A DNA stretch of 64,000 nucleotides from Brachypodius melanocephalos (Eukaryota > Chordata > Aves > Passeriformes > Pycnonotidae): NCBI GenBank assembly GCA_013398615.1, contig VZSR01002340.1, positions 10,987,539 to 11,051,538 of the forward strand, written 5' to 3'. Under the pieces are notes generated by a model. The model worked only from the letters and a program-made list of their open reading frames with translations, did no database searches and had not been told where the DNA came from. Below are positions 37,769 to 51,000 of this stretch, piece by piece. A program made the position numbers and the translations under genes. How positions within the stretch are numbered: the stretch's first letter is position 1; every line of letters begins with the position of its first letter.

Positions 37769-39208
37769 TTATTAGAGAGGGCCAAATTGCATGTGAGATT
37801 TGAGGTGCCAAGTACAGAGGGAAAATCACTGTCCTGGTCCTGCCCACACTTTTTGATGCTGGTGCATGTGTTCAGATTGCCAACATGTGCTGTAGCTGTA
37901 GTCCAGCAGCTTTTGGCAGAGTCCAAGAAATTCAGCAGGTTGTGACTAGAGGGAGAACTCAGCTGTAGGCTCAGCACTCCAGATGGTGAGGGTTGGGCAG
38001 TGGCTGCAGAGGCAGCTCTTGAGCTGGCATCCAGGTCAGTTGAAGATCCAGAAGTGATTACCTGCCCCTGTTCTTGTGTTCCACAGAAGCTGGAGAGGTG
38101 TTTCCTGAGATTTTGTCTTTAGCTTGCAGTGCTACTGCCTTCCCCACAGTGTTTATGCCACAGTGCCTCTTTGATACCCACTCTCAATCCACATGTGGTT
38201 TTTTAAGTGCTGTAGCCCAATCTTTTACCCTTCTTTTGAACATCTGCACGTGGGTTGGTGTTTTCTGAGGAATCAACAGGTGGGTAAGTCTTACTTTATC
38301 TGAGAGGGAAGAGCTGATCTTTATTAATCAAGTATTACTTTCCTTTTAGCAAGAACATGGACTACAGCTGCAAAACCTGCTTGCACTCAGCCTCAGAGCT
38401 GCAGGCTAGTCTGGAATGAGTACTACTTCAGTAATATAATAAGTTGCATGTCAACTTTCACCTTACTGCAAGCAGTTGTGATGGAATTTCCTGAAGAATT
38501 GGGTTCTAAGAAATGGCAGCCCCAAAAATCTGAGTATGTGGCACTGACTGTAAGCAAGGAGCAAGTTCCTGTCTTTGAGTTAGGTCAGGAATAGAATGTT
38601 ACTTGGGAGGTTAATACAGAGAGGCAAAAGGGCAACAAATGGATTGTTCTGGAAAAAGGAATGGGGGATTACAATACTGAAGGGGAAACAGTGTTTAGGA
38701 CAATGTCAGAGCTGTGGCAGAAGAGACTGACACTAGTGAAATACTGGAGGGAGGGGGAGAAGGATCCCTCTGAGGAATATGCCCACATTCAGAGCGTCAG
38801 CAGCAAAGCAAGCATTGATGCTGGGGAAAAGGAGCAGGGGAAAATTATTCTAGAGATGACAGGTCTGTTGGAGGAAAACATACAAAAGTAAAACACTTTA
38901 ATCTTTTCTTTGTCATCCTTCCCCATCAGTAAACAAAGGTGCAGCTATGTTAAGACCTTAAAGCCTGCCTGGAATGTGAGAAACCACTCCAGAAAGAAAA
39001 AGAGCTTAAGCAGCTTTGTTTCCAAACAAAAGCAGATTTCTTCTTTACATACAGGTGCTGCTAATTCTTTGTTGTAAATTTGCCTAAAATAGCTGTGGTT
39101 TATGGCCAGGTGTGACACTATATATTATATTATCTGTGGGATTTGCTTATGGTTAGCAAAGAGCTGTGAGATCTGAACAATCCTGGTCTAGATATTTTCT
39201 TGGATTTG

Positions 39209-39243
39209 GATGGTAGAAGAGATGCTAGATGGTAGAAGAGATG
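39209..39243. repeat. Tandem duplication of 16 bases
   Basis: The sequence GATGGTAGAAGAGATG occurs exactly twice, at 39209-39224 and 39228-39243, separated by three bases. It is a small local duplication with no evident function. Confidence 0.9.
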
Positions 39244-39291
39244 TAAGTGCCGTTAAGGACTAAAACAAAACACTGCCAATAAGACTGTTAA

Positions 39292-39475
39292 ATCATAAAA
39301 TCACAGAATGGTTTGGAGTGGAAGGGACCTTAAACATCATCTTCCAGCCCCCCTACCGTGGGCAGGGACACCTTCCACTATCCCAAGTTCCTCAGAGCCC
39401 CATCCAACATGGCCTTGGATGCTTTCAGGGATGGGAATTGCTCTGAGGCTGCTCTCAGGTATGCCCCTTGGCTGC
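39292..39475 (-). repeat. CR1 LINE 3'-end fragment, reverse orientation
   Basis: A reverse CR1 tail beginning ATCATAAAATCACAGAATGG, then GGAAGGGACCTTAAACATC, GGGCAGGGACACCTTCCAC and CAGAGCCCCATCCAACATGG. It is the same subfamily as the copy at 61618. Confidence 0.93.
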
Positions 39476-42309
39476 TGTGAGGAAAATAAGGACAGATAAA
39501 GCCACACCACTAAAAGATGTGGCTAGTTATTTGTTGCAACAGAATATGGGAATTTGTACTGGGAAACAGCCTGTTGCAAGCTTAAGAAAATAAGTGTTGG
39601 ACTTAAGGGAAGAAGGACATAGTGGTGAAGTCCTGAGGAAGGCTATATTTGGTTATCTACAAGGTAATTTTGCCAGAAGAAAGACTTTTAGACTTACTTT
39701 GAAAAATGAGCTAGCCTGCCTCAGGAATGGAGGGAGTCTCAAGCTAGCACTGTGGTCAGCTCTGTGAGAAGAAGGTTTATCAAAGCAGGGAGAGCCTGGT
39801 TTTCCAGGGGGGCAGAGTTTATTGCTGGGAAACATGCTCCTCTGCAATGGAGCTGGGAAAGCCATCTGTGGTTCAGCACGTTGTCATTTTACAGCAGCCC
39901 TGGTACATGAGTACCATAATTGAGTACAGGGAAAAAATGACAGTGGACCCATGAAGTGGGGAAAGGGTGTGGGAAGCAGCTGACTACAGTGGAAAGAGAG
40001 GGGTGGGCCTGACACATTGGGAGGGCTGGAATAAATTTTATCCTCTTGTACACTTCAAAAACTTAAATCCTTATGTTTCAGCAATTAACATTCTTACTCA
40101 TAGAGGGTGTAGAGATGTGTTTGCAGAAGGGGAGGATGTCATTACCTGCAGGGTGACTTCCAAAAGAACTCCTAAAGGCATTGCTCTAGCTAGAAAAAAA
40201 AGCCTGGATTCATCTGACAGGCTCTCTAAGTCATGATTATACTTCTCCCTCTCCACCCACCAAGAGAAAGAATAGCAAGTGCTTGCTGACAGGTTTTTAG
40301 AAACTGTCTGTACCTCTCCAATATTTTTCTTCAGATGAATCTCCAAGCCCAAGCAAGCATTTGCAGGAGCTGGACTCAGAGAAATTGTCCTGGGGCAGGG
40401 AGAAAAGCAGTGGAGCCTAAAATGCCAGTGATAAATGTGAGTCAGATGCTGTTTCCATGCGGGCTGTGCCGTGAAATTGAGGCTGAGCCCTGCCCTGTTC
40501 TCTTGCAAGCCTTTGCAGGGAGCTGCCCAGCCAGCCTCCATCTGCAGGCGGTGGATAATGCTCTGCCAAAGCTCCCTCCGACTGCTCCAGCATCTTTTTC
40601 ATCCTGAACGGCCTAAGAGGAACTTGGGAGTCCCATGAGGGATGTCCCAGGGGGACCAGGGCCTGCTGTCCGTGAGTGAGAGATGCTGTTCCAGCTGCGG
40701 AGCACAAGCACAACCCAAGCTGGGGCTTGTTGGGTTTCTATGTTTAGGGGGTGGTTTATGCTCATGGCCACTCTATAATTATGATTATAAAATAGCCACC
40801 TCTTCAGTTTCTGCCTCCTGGCAGCTCTTAGGAAATGACCTAATTTGAACTACCAGCAGTGAGGACATTGAACCCTATCAGAAGTCACTTTTAACTGAAC
40901 CTAGAACCTCTAGACATTCTCCAGGCTCTGCTGGCAGTGACAAAAATAGTTAAGTGAGATTTTTCCACTGCTGGACACAGGCTTCCACATGCGTGACTCC
41001 CACAGAATGAATCCACAAGGCAGCCATTCATGGCATGCTGAATGCCTCCTCTTCTCTTACTGCCGATTTTGGGATCAATAGAAATTCAGGCTGGGGCTGA
41101 GAACTGACCTTTTATGCCTTGTTCTAATGCTGGCATTTAGTCCTCGCCTTGCCATGCATTGCGTGGCTGTGCTTCTGCTCTGCCCCACCAGCACCACCGC
41201 TCCCTTTCCGACCCCCACAGGACAGGTCCTGCTGGTTGAAAGGAGCTGGAGGCATCTCCAGCTGCTGCTCCGTGGCAGTGTGTGAGGGAGGAGCAGGGTG
41301 GAGGAGAGCTGGGGAAGCTGCACCACAGGACAGGTTTTTCAGCTTCAGGCTGGCTGTGTCTCCAGCTTACACCAGCATTGCCTCTGCTTGGGGAGAGATG
41401 GGAGAGCCCTCACCAGCCCTTTCCAGACCCACAGGCTCACCTCAGCTGCAGGTCTGTAATTAAAAGGAGCAGCTTTAAATATCCTGGCAGTGTAGATGCA
41501 GAGCAAGTTCTCAGCAGGGATTTCAATGTGGCCATAGCTCAGGTGATGTCCCACCATCATCAGCAGCACAGCAGAGGAGAGGTGGGGCCAGGGTTCAGCA
41601 GGTCATGATTCACGGCTTGGGTCTCTTGCACAGTCTGAGTGCAAACAGATGGGGAAGGCTATGGTGGGTGTCCAAAAAAGTTCCTCTTCTGTTGTGGGAT
41701 TAGCCACTCCTTTGCAGCTCTCTGTGACTTTATTCTGCAGGGGAGTGAATGCAGAAAAATCAGGGGTGCCATGTCGCTGTTTTCAGGGAGAAGCCACATA
41801 GCTGTGCTGTGCCATGGAGTGGAGTGGCTGTTCCACAGGTGGGGAATAGCTTTATTTGCAGTGTGAATTTGAGGGGCTGCTGCTTTTCCTGATTTTTAAT
41901 ACAAGGGGACTCTGCCCTTACAGAGTGGCTGCTTTGTAGCATGGGGCCATTCTGATTGGTACACCCTCAGTCATTACCATCACTTGACTGCCAAGTAAAT
42001 AATTTTCATTGTGGTTTTACTCCTATTTTCCTTCAATTTAAAATTTTCCTGGAAAACCATAAACCTTCAGCCATTAGGTGAGGCACTGAAAGGCACAATT
42101 TTTCCCCTCACACACTGTCTGTGGCTACAGCCTTTGGCCTCAGCACTGAGCTAAAGGTTTGTGCATGATGTAGACATCAAAAATGCTCCAGAGAAGAAAC
42201 CAGGGCAGCAAATATGGTATAAATAGATGGAAGAGGGGAGATTAATTCTGAGTGTGCAGGTCATGTTTTAATGGCAAATGTTTGAGGTGAATGAGTGAGG
42301 CCTTTCCTC

Positions 42310-42620
42310 CTGTTCACAGCAGGGTCATCCATGAAGTCAGAGCAGGTTACTCAGGGCTGCACCCAACCTGATCTTGAAAACCACCAAGGATGGAGCCTGC
42401 ACAATCTCCTGGTCCCCTGGGCTGGTGTCCTGACAAGAATGTTTACCCTTGTGAGTCTGAACTTCTCTAGTTTCAACCTTTGCCTGCTGTCTCAGCTTGG
42501 TGAGCAGCCTGGCTCTTTTTGGTGTTTCCCCACAGCTACTGGAAGGCTGCCATGAGCCTCCTCCCAGCCAAACCCCCTCTTTTCCAGGCTGGACAAGCCC
42601 TGTAGCCTGATTATGTTAAT
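42310..42620 (-). repeat. CR1 LINE fragment, reverse orientation (diverged)
   Basis: About 300 bases resembling an older reverse CR1: AACCTGATCTTGAAAACC, GGATGGAGCCTGCACAATCTC and CCCCTCTTTTCCAGGCTGGAC are typical blocks. It is more diverged than its neighbours, and its borders are approximate. Confidence 0.7.
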
Positions 42621-44842
42621 GCAGCCCAGGCTGTCATCAGTGCATGGTAGCCCATTAGTAGCCAAGGTCAGAAGAACTTTATCAGTGGAAAACAATACAC
42701 AGTTCCTTTGGTGTTTTATGGCTTGGTGAAGGAGAGTGTCTTCTTCCAGAACTTAATTGTGGAAAAAGAAACAAAACTGAAGGTAAAAACGAGGCAAGAA
42801 AGCTGAGCAACCAGCAAACACCACTTGGCAGGTTGTTCCCATCAAGGACTGTTAATCCCACATGCCAAGGTCCCCTACACCACAGTTGAGCTGCTCCTCC
42901 TTGTGAGGGCCAGCCTTGCTCCACCCTTGACTTGGCCCTGCAAGTAGGAAAAGCTGATTTTTGCTGCCACCAGTTCCCCTTCCTGAACCTGTCAGTGCAT
43001 CTCATGAGCTGCCACCTCTGTTTTTGCAGCCCTGCAGACACAAGTGACCACATCCCTTCCCAGAACAGCGAGCCTCTTGCTCACTGCTCAGGGCACCTCC
43101 TCCCTCAGGCCTGCTGGCAAAGCTCCCATCTCATTCCTGGGGAAGATTTCTATTAAACTATGTTGGTTTTCCTTCTATAAGTGGTTTGTTTTACAGCCTA
43201 AGTCACATTTATCTGTAAAATTAGCCCTGCAGATGGTCCTAGCAGTTCCTCCCTGTTTTCTGTGATTGGAGTCTGTTGTCAGCACCTCGTTGTTTCCAGA
43301 GTTCAAGTCTCTGGGCTAAGACTTTCCCTGCTGCCTTCCTGCAGGTGAGTGGAAGATTTCTTTTTGTATGTACTGAAGTATCTTTTGTTACTGCCAAAAA
43401 TTATCTTAGCAGAAAAATGTTGTTTTGCCTGTACTTTAAAAGAAAAAAAAAAGGCATCAGCTCTTTAACCTGAAGCTCAGCCTCTGTGTTGGAAGCAGTT
43501 GAAGCCTGAGAGTTGTAGATGGCTTCTGCCTTTTGTTAGAGAAGTGCCTATGGCTTTTTAGAAAGGAAAAGTCGTGGAAGTGTGAGCTTTTGGGAGACAC
43601 CTTCATCCGTACAGTCCTGATAGACCAGGAGGAGAAGTCACTAAAATACCTGGGCAACTCAAGAGCTTTGCCTACACTTAGACCCCTGGAATGTGCGGAT
43701 AGTCATCAAGCTCTGCCTGGGAGCAGGAGCTGCTCCCTAATCCAAAACAAATTTCCTGAGCCTAATCAGAGCTGAGTTGAGTGGCTCTTGCCTCAGGCTT
43801 GCCCCCAGGAGGAGATGCCCTCACCTGCCTCCCTGGGAAGGTCTCCCTGTGTAGGAAGGTGCTTCCTAAATGTTTATAGATAGATATGGACTTGCCTGCA
43901 GGATGGGATGTGGTGTAGGTGCTCCAGACACAAATTTTCTCAAGGACATGGCAGGAGGAAGGGCATTTTATAGAGCAGGTTCCCCCCAGAGCCCCTTGTC
44001 TGCCCAGGGAATGCATCCCCCTCACCCATCTCTCTAGATGAGCACCCAAATTCCTTCTCCATGTGCAATCAGGGGAGGGACCAGGCTTTTTTCCCTTTTT
44101 CACAAGGCTCTGGTTCACCCAGGTGCCCTGCACACCTCTGCTATCAGCTTCATGTGGGGGAACACAAACTGTTCTGGAGGGACACCGTGATGAGCTACAA
44201 CCTGAAAGCACCAGACCTGGCACAGCCCCACAAGCAGCCAGGCTACTGGCACATATCCTGAGGTGATAGTCTCTCAGGCACACCTGGAACTTGCCCTCTG
44301 CCCCTGGACAACACCCTGGGGATTTGCTGGTTTCATCTGGATTTGCCCATTTTTTTCCTCTGCCACCCCCAGGCTTGTGAAACACAAACAGAATGGATGT
44401 AGCAAGATTTAAAGCAGGGATTTGTCTTCAGGGGAAGAGTGGGAACATGAGGCTGCAGGCGAAGAAAACAAAAGGCAGTCCTGGTCATCACTAACCTGTT
44501 TTTACCTCCTCCAGCTGTCCCAAACCTCTCCTGGCTGGGAGGCACCTGGTGCCCAGGCATTGCCCCAGACCAGGGTGCCCCATTCTGGGGTTTTTGGAGC
44601 CAAAGCCATCAAGGAATAGAGGTTTTGGGGATCCTTATTGGTATCCCAGGTGCTCAGCTCTCCATCTCAGTAGGTGCATCTGCTGTGCCAAACTTACTGA
44701 TCAGGTTTCAGGTGACCTGGTAAGGCAGCCTGGAAGCTTTCTCTGTAGTCAGCCCTCCCAGTTCATATCAGTTCTCTCAGCTTGATAACAAACACTCCAC
44801 GGGAGCTTCCCAGAGCAGTAAAACTCTTGCTGTTTTTCCACC

Positions 44843-44858
44843 AAAAAAAAAAAAAAAA
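44843..44858. repeat. Poly-A tract
   Basis: Sixteen A residues with no adjoining mobile element that I can recognise. Confidence 0.85.
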
Positions 44859-46424
44859 TCACATGGTAACAACCAGTGACCCCAATCTCAGTCCCTAGAG
44901 CTACCAAGCAATGACAGAGCCATCCCAAAAATCCTGGAAGAGAGCCTCAGCCACTGTAACCCAAAAAGGACGAGTAGGGGCTGAGAGCACCACATTCTCC
45001 TTCCACTCCTACTCCCCTTTCTGGCAATGTTTTAAAATACAGCAGCACATCATTCTCTGTGTTTGCTAGGAGCAGCATGGAAAGCTTCCCTCAGGTGTCC
45101 TGTGCTGGGAACAAGGTGGGACTTAGATCAGGGGAAAATAAGCTGAAGACAGGGGCTTGGAAAGTAAGGGCAGGGAGAAAGTAGGAGAGGGTCAGGCTGT
45201 AGTTTCAGGTGATGCTGGCATGAAGAGGAGCGTGCATTGCAGTAAAGATCTGCAAGATCGGTGCTTCCCTTCTGGCAGGATCTTGGAGGCTCTATGGAAC
45301 AAATATAGGAATTCAAGGAACAGGTAAAACAGTTCTGTGATGAAGGTACATTGATGTGTTTTGCTTCAGGCCCAAAGTGATGTGAGGCAACTCAGAGGTT
45401 CCTGAGATAAAAATAGTCTTTACTTACCAGATCAAATGTGTATAAGGCACAAAAGAGGCTGAATAGTAAAAACAACAAGGTTGTACCTTCCTAGCAGCCT
45501 TCCCTAATTTTTGAATTATTGACTAATTCTCTGCATTTGTTGAAGTGAAACATTTACACTTTTCAAAGTGCTGGTTTACACTCTAAAAAGTGGCTGTTAG
45601 GACTTCCTGTGACTGCCTGCTTCATGGAAAGTCTCTAAGTTGGGTTTTCTTTGCTGCCTGCCAGCTCTGTTCCAAGCAGGATATTTTCCATTTTGCACAC
45701 AACTGCCAGTAAAAGAAGTCCCATAGAATTCCACACGTGCCTCTGCACCTCTCCAGATAACAACTCCTTTTTACATTAGTGCAACTATGTTGTAGCTAAT
45801 TTTGTGCAAATACCTTTAAGGCCAAAAGGTGCTCCTGAACCAGAAGCTTAATGTAGTTGATGCTGTGTGGGCTCAAGAGTTCCTCACTCATTTTCCCCTG
45901 GCTAGGTTGGGTTTTGCAGATCCAAAAAGTTAAGGAAACAATTCTTATTTTAATATTTTATTTGACAGCATCACATTTATAAGTCACTTTTCAGAGCAGA
46001 ATAGGGAATTCCCTCTTTTCTTTCTCTTCCTCCTATTTTTTTTTCTATGCTTACAGTCCCTGAAGCAGGGCAGGATGTAGGGTGTTGGTCCAGCACTTCA
46101 TTCAAGAGTTTTGCCCATGGGAGGAGTCCAGCCACCAACCTGGAACCTGCTCAGGCTCCATAGCAAACACTCCTGAAAACAGCTTTCACTAGAGCCAAGC
46201 CTGCTGAAAATGCCATTGCCAAAACCAGCAAAAAGATCCTTAAAATCTCTGTAGGACTAGGTGACCTTCCTACAGCCTGGAGGGCAGCATCTTTGGGCTC
46301 TGTGTTTTCACAGATGGAATCAACTTCTTCTGCACATGCCAAAGGTGCTGCTGGAGACCCTCTGGCTCACAGCAGCCAAGCAGAGGAATGATGTCACTGA
46401 AGTCTGCATCCACACCTCCACAGA

Positions 46425-46511
46425 AGCCTAGGATGGCTCAGGCTGGAAGGGATCACAGTGGAGCAGCTGATCCCACCTCCCTGCTCCAAAGCACAGGGCA
46501 GAGGATTGTGT
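46425..46511 (-). repeat. CR1 LINE fragment truncated by assembly gap
   Basis: A reverse CR1 starting GGATGGCTCAGGCTGGAAGG, then CCACCTCCCTGCTCCAAAG, and running into the N gap after GGCAGAGGATTGTGT. It shares its blocks with the copy at 12760, so both gaps touch the same CR1 subfamily. The sequence right of the gap no longer looks like CR1, so the missing DNA probably holds the rest of the element. Confidence 0.8.
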
Positions 46512-46611
46512 NNNNNNNNNNNNNNNNNNNNNNNNNNNNNNNNNNNNNNNNNNNNNNNNNNNNNNNNNNNNNNNNNNNNNNNNNNNNNNNNNNNNNNNNN
46601 NNNNNNNNNNN
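46512..46611. other. Assembly gap (100 N)
   Basis: A run of exactly 100 N, a conventional unknown-length gap. It interrupts a reverse CR1 copy. Confidence 0.99.
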
Positions 46612-47027
46612 GTTCTGTCCACCCACACAGGGAGGCTCAGTGTAGCTCAACTTTGGAGCACAAACTATTTAATTGCACAGGGAATTGTCAGAGAGGAATT
46701 AAACCCATTCCTGGATTCCTAATCTGTATCTCTATGACCAGCCACCTGCTGCCTACTTCATCTCACTTTTCCACCTTTCCCCAATTGCTTCTTAGCCACA
46801 GTAGAGAGAGAGATACATATTCCTTCAATTACTCACTCTTCCCCAATGGAGAGGCTCTCCTATGGGAGCAGCTCAGCACCGCAGGGCGAGTCTCCCCTAT
46901 AGGCAGGCAGGGAGATGGGGATTCCCTTTCCATTTCCTCCCTTCGTGCAGACAGAGTTTAAAACAGTGTTTATAATCAGTGGAATGACTCAGGAAAGCAG
47001 CTCTGGCAGGGTGGGGAGCCTAATTTG

Positions 47028-47044
47028 AAAAAAAAAAAAAAAAA
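47028..47044. repeat. Poly-A tract
   Basis: Seventeen A residues in intergenic sequence, with no element attached that I can identify. Confidence 0.85.
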
Positions 47045-47639
47045 GGCAATGACTCTTGCTTTATGATACATCGGCTGATATTCAGCCATCAGTACACAAA
47101 GGGCTTTTCTTCCTGAGCCATTAGCTAAATGAATCAGCAGAGGTTTCCAGCAGAGTGTTTCTCCCGAGTCTCATCTCCTGTTCTCTGCAGGCTGGGAGGG
47201 CGCGGGGTATCCCTCTGCCACTGCAGGGACAAACAGGACACAAACAGGAAGGTGCCTTTTCAAAATGTGAGGTTACTGTAAAAATAAATCATGACTCTTC
47301 TGCGGACAACAGCAAACACAAATTATGGGAAATATTTTCAGCCTTTGCCGTTGCAAAGGGAGCGAATGTAAACAGCCCAGCTGGCACAGCAGCCTGACGC
47401 CGCCGGGTGTGGGATGGCTCCCAGCCCTGCAGCTCTAAGGCTGCCACAGCATTCCTAGTGTTCCCAGTGCGGTGCTGAGGAGAGGACAACCCCCTGTGCT
47501 CCCCAGGGCTCTGCTCCAACCAGCCCAGCATGCCCACACCAGAGCACGGCGCCCAGACTCGGGGTGGGGAACCCCCTATGGGGTCCCCAAATAACCTTAA
47601 TTTCAATTCCTTCGTTCCAAACAGAGGCTGAATGATGCA

Positions 47640-48085
47640 GCTGTCTAGAAGTCATTGGAGCACTTTCCCTATGGAGACAGGCTGGTAAAGCTGGGGCTGT
47701 TTGGCCTGGAGAAGGGAAAGTTGGTGCATGGACACCTCATAGAACTTTTCAGTAGCTGTAGGGGGTACAGCGAAATTGGAGGAAGACTTTTCATCAGGAA
47801 CTGTAGTGAAAGGGCAAGGGGAATGACCTCACACTGACAAAGAGCAGGTTTAGATAGGACATCATGAAGAGATTCATCCCTGTGAGGGTGGGGAGGCCCT
47901 GGCACAGGTTTCCCAGAGCAGCTGTGGCTGCCCCATCCCTGGAAATGTTCAAAGCCAGGCTGGATGGGGCTCTGAGCAACCTGGGATAGTGGAAGGTGTC
48001 CCTGACCATGGGAGGGGGTTGGAACAAGCTGATCTCTAAGATCCCTTCCGACACAAACTCTTCCATGTTTCTATGATTGTAAGGC
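47640..48085 (+). repeat. CR1 LINE 3' fragment
   Basis: About 445 bases of forward CR1: CTGTTTGGCCTGGAGAAGGG, GAATGACCTCACACTGACAA, GAGGGTGGGGAGGCCCTGG, TGGATGGGGCTCTGAGCAA, GGATAGTGGAAGGTGTCCC and a final TTTCTATGATTGTAA. It is among the longest copies in the window. Confidence 0.95.
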
Positions 48086-51000
48086 TCCCAAGGCACCAGG
48101 AAGGTTTTGGGCACTTTCTGGAGCCTTGTGTGTCTCCAAGGAAGAGGCTGGGCCCAAGCCCCCAGGAAGGCAGGTGGGACTGACATGGGAACAGGCAGGT
48201 CTGCTTCCCCTCACTCCTCAAAAAAGCAGAAAAAAAGAAACAACACCCAACTTCCCAAAGCAGCTGAGAAAAAGTGGCCATGTGACTTACCTGCTAAAGG
48301 TAAGAGAGAAAGGCAAGGATGAAATCATCTTCCCACAGAAGGAGTTTGGTTCCCCTTCCCAAGAACTATGGAGAGGCTTTTGTCTGTCACAGCAGGGAGT
48401 GCTGGAGGATCTGGGTTCTCTCTCTGCCCCAGCATCAGCAGGTGAGATGGACCCAAGAGACACTTTGCTCCAAATCCCTGGAAACAATCAAGGGACAAAC
48501 TTCTGCACCTTGTTTAAAGTACTGAAAAAATCTACAATGATCACAGAGGGCACAGGAAGGATCCCGAGGATGGCTTTTAACCTGTACATAACTGGAACTT
48601 TTAAACTCCTGGCTATTTACAGCTGCCTTGCTGTAAAAACCAAACACTTCTCAGCAATTCTTTTGTCCAGCAACAGCCCTTAGGAGACAGCTATCAGAGC
48701 CCTGGGCTCTGAAAAGCTGTGCCTTAATGTTCAAAACTTACCAACCCCTTTTTTCTGATGGATCAGGCAGAGGTGGGATGTGGGACACACAAGGAGATCA
48801 AGGAATGTGTCCCTGAAGTTGGTTGATGACTGAGCCCTGCAGGCTCACCTGGTAGATGCATTATCAGTGCTGAAGGTGTGATTATCATTAAGTTAAATGA
48901 GGTCTCACAGGTGTTTCCATGCTCAGCACTTACCTGTGAAGATGGAGGGCACTGGCAGGTGATTGATTTGGGTTTGGTTTATTTTGTGGGGGTTTTAATG
49001 TGTTCTGCTTAGCACAGCTGGATGAATCAACATTTACCACCCAGCAACAGATGACTGTCTCATCTGATTTGTAGCAATCTTTGTAATAAATGCAAAAAAT
49101 TATTCCTGCTGTTGAACTGAATTTAATGCTGATACTTTCTAATTTATGCCACCTTACAGAAACTAACAGGCCTGTATGAAAACATTTCTCTTGTTTACTA
49201 AAACTGAAGAGTTAGTTCACATGAGTTCATGTACACTCATCACATAAAACAGGATTTGTTCATAGTGTCTTTTTGCTGGCCAAGGCAACACAGGAAGAGG
49301 CTAATATACCAAATTTACCTGGTTACACATCAGTTATTTAGAAGTAGCACAAGTTTAAAAATTAATTATGCTAAAATATGCAAATAGGGGATACACATGC
49401 ATACATACATGCATCTGTCATGTGCATGTCATGAACAGCCACACTTTGGCAACTGTACAAAACCTCACCGTGCTTTTCTTCTGTGAATATAAGTTTGTGA
49501 TAATACCCTCACTCCCATGGTCTTACAGCCGCGGTACTGCATGAGTCCAATAGAAATACATCCACAATCTGCCCTGTCAACTCAAAGAACAACTCGAAAA
49601 ACCCCCAGCAACACTTGATAACACACACAGCTTTCTCTATTTGCACCAAGTCTGACTCACTTCAAAATCCTGACTGCTTGGCACTTCCAGTTCAAGTAAC
49701 ACTAGAAAGGCAAAACAATTCTCCATGCTTCAAAGGAGGTGCCAGTCAGGCAGCCATGGAATGTGGAATTTTGATCCTGCTCACCTTAACAAAACGAGCC
49801 TTCTTGAGACTGAACATGAAAAGGGTATAGGTAATGAAAGCAACCACGGTGATTTATCCAACACACACTAATTCCACTACAAATTGCAGGAGGGAGAACA
49901 GCACCAGGAGCCTGGAACGCGGGAATTCCAATATACCAGTGCAGCAAGGATTATAAGTGCAAGAGGGAGGGTCACATGAGGATGGAAGGCTCACCTGCCA
50001 CATGGTCAAAGGCTGTCACTGCTTCTGCCAGAGAGAAAAAAGTCCTGCCAGTGGTTAACCCATTTGGCTCCAAAGCCACCAGGAGCACAAAGAGGATGAA
50101 TCTGGCCATCCATGTACTCTCAGGTACCCACCTTTCCTCATCCTTCTGACAGGAAAGAAATCACAGTTCAAAACTCCAAGCCCAATTGAACCTAGCAAGT
50201 TTAACTACAAGCAGGGAAATAAAATTGCATCATTCCCAGAAAAGTTTATGTTTTATCCAAAAGACATAAATGCAAAGGATTGGCTATTTCAAAAATTTCA
50301 CTGTGCTCATTCACTCCCCAAACCTTTTGAGACTGCAGCACATAAAGCTCAGTGCTCAGTGTCACATTTAGATTAAGAATGCTGTAGGCAGATGATGCGA
50401 GCCGAGGTGGGGGCCTATTTCTGAAAATCTGCATTTCTCAAAATTTACTAAATTATTTTCTTGATCATTCTATGAGAAGGGGCAGGTAGAGCTGAACAAG
50501 CTGGTACTCTGTTGGTTTTGTCATCTTCCAAACCTGGATGGGCTGATTTGGGATCCAGGCAAGATTCCCAGCCAGCCTGAATTTTGCAGTCATCACCACC
50601 AACAGCTTTCAGAGTGACTTGTAATTGCAATAACAACTCCTATTCACACCTCTTGGAAATATTGGTTTAGGCTGTTCAGCTGAGGATGAGTGAAACAAGT
50701 GTGAACTAATGCACATTCCCAACCATTCTCAGCTTATTACAGGCAAGAATTAACTTTTGCTGTAGGAAATGGAAATTCTGGAATAGCCACACAAAGCTGT
50801 AGACTCAGAATCTGTCCCTGTCTATACTGCTTAGTCTTCCAGCAGTGTTCAGCCACTGCCAGACATAAACCAGTGTTCTACAGGAGGAAGAAAAAGGAGA
50901 GGAGCTGCAGCTTCCAGCTCCTGCCAGACATTTCACGACCAGACTGCAGAAGAACTGAAACAAAAGACCTGGTAATGCCTAATTTTACAAGGTACAAGAG

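Noticed and set aside
37430..37945. A 171-codon proline-rich open frame on the + strand
   Set aside because: It reads across the reverse CR1 at 37340-37768; the sequence blocks are those of the repeat, so the frame is antisense LINE.
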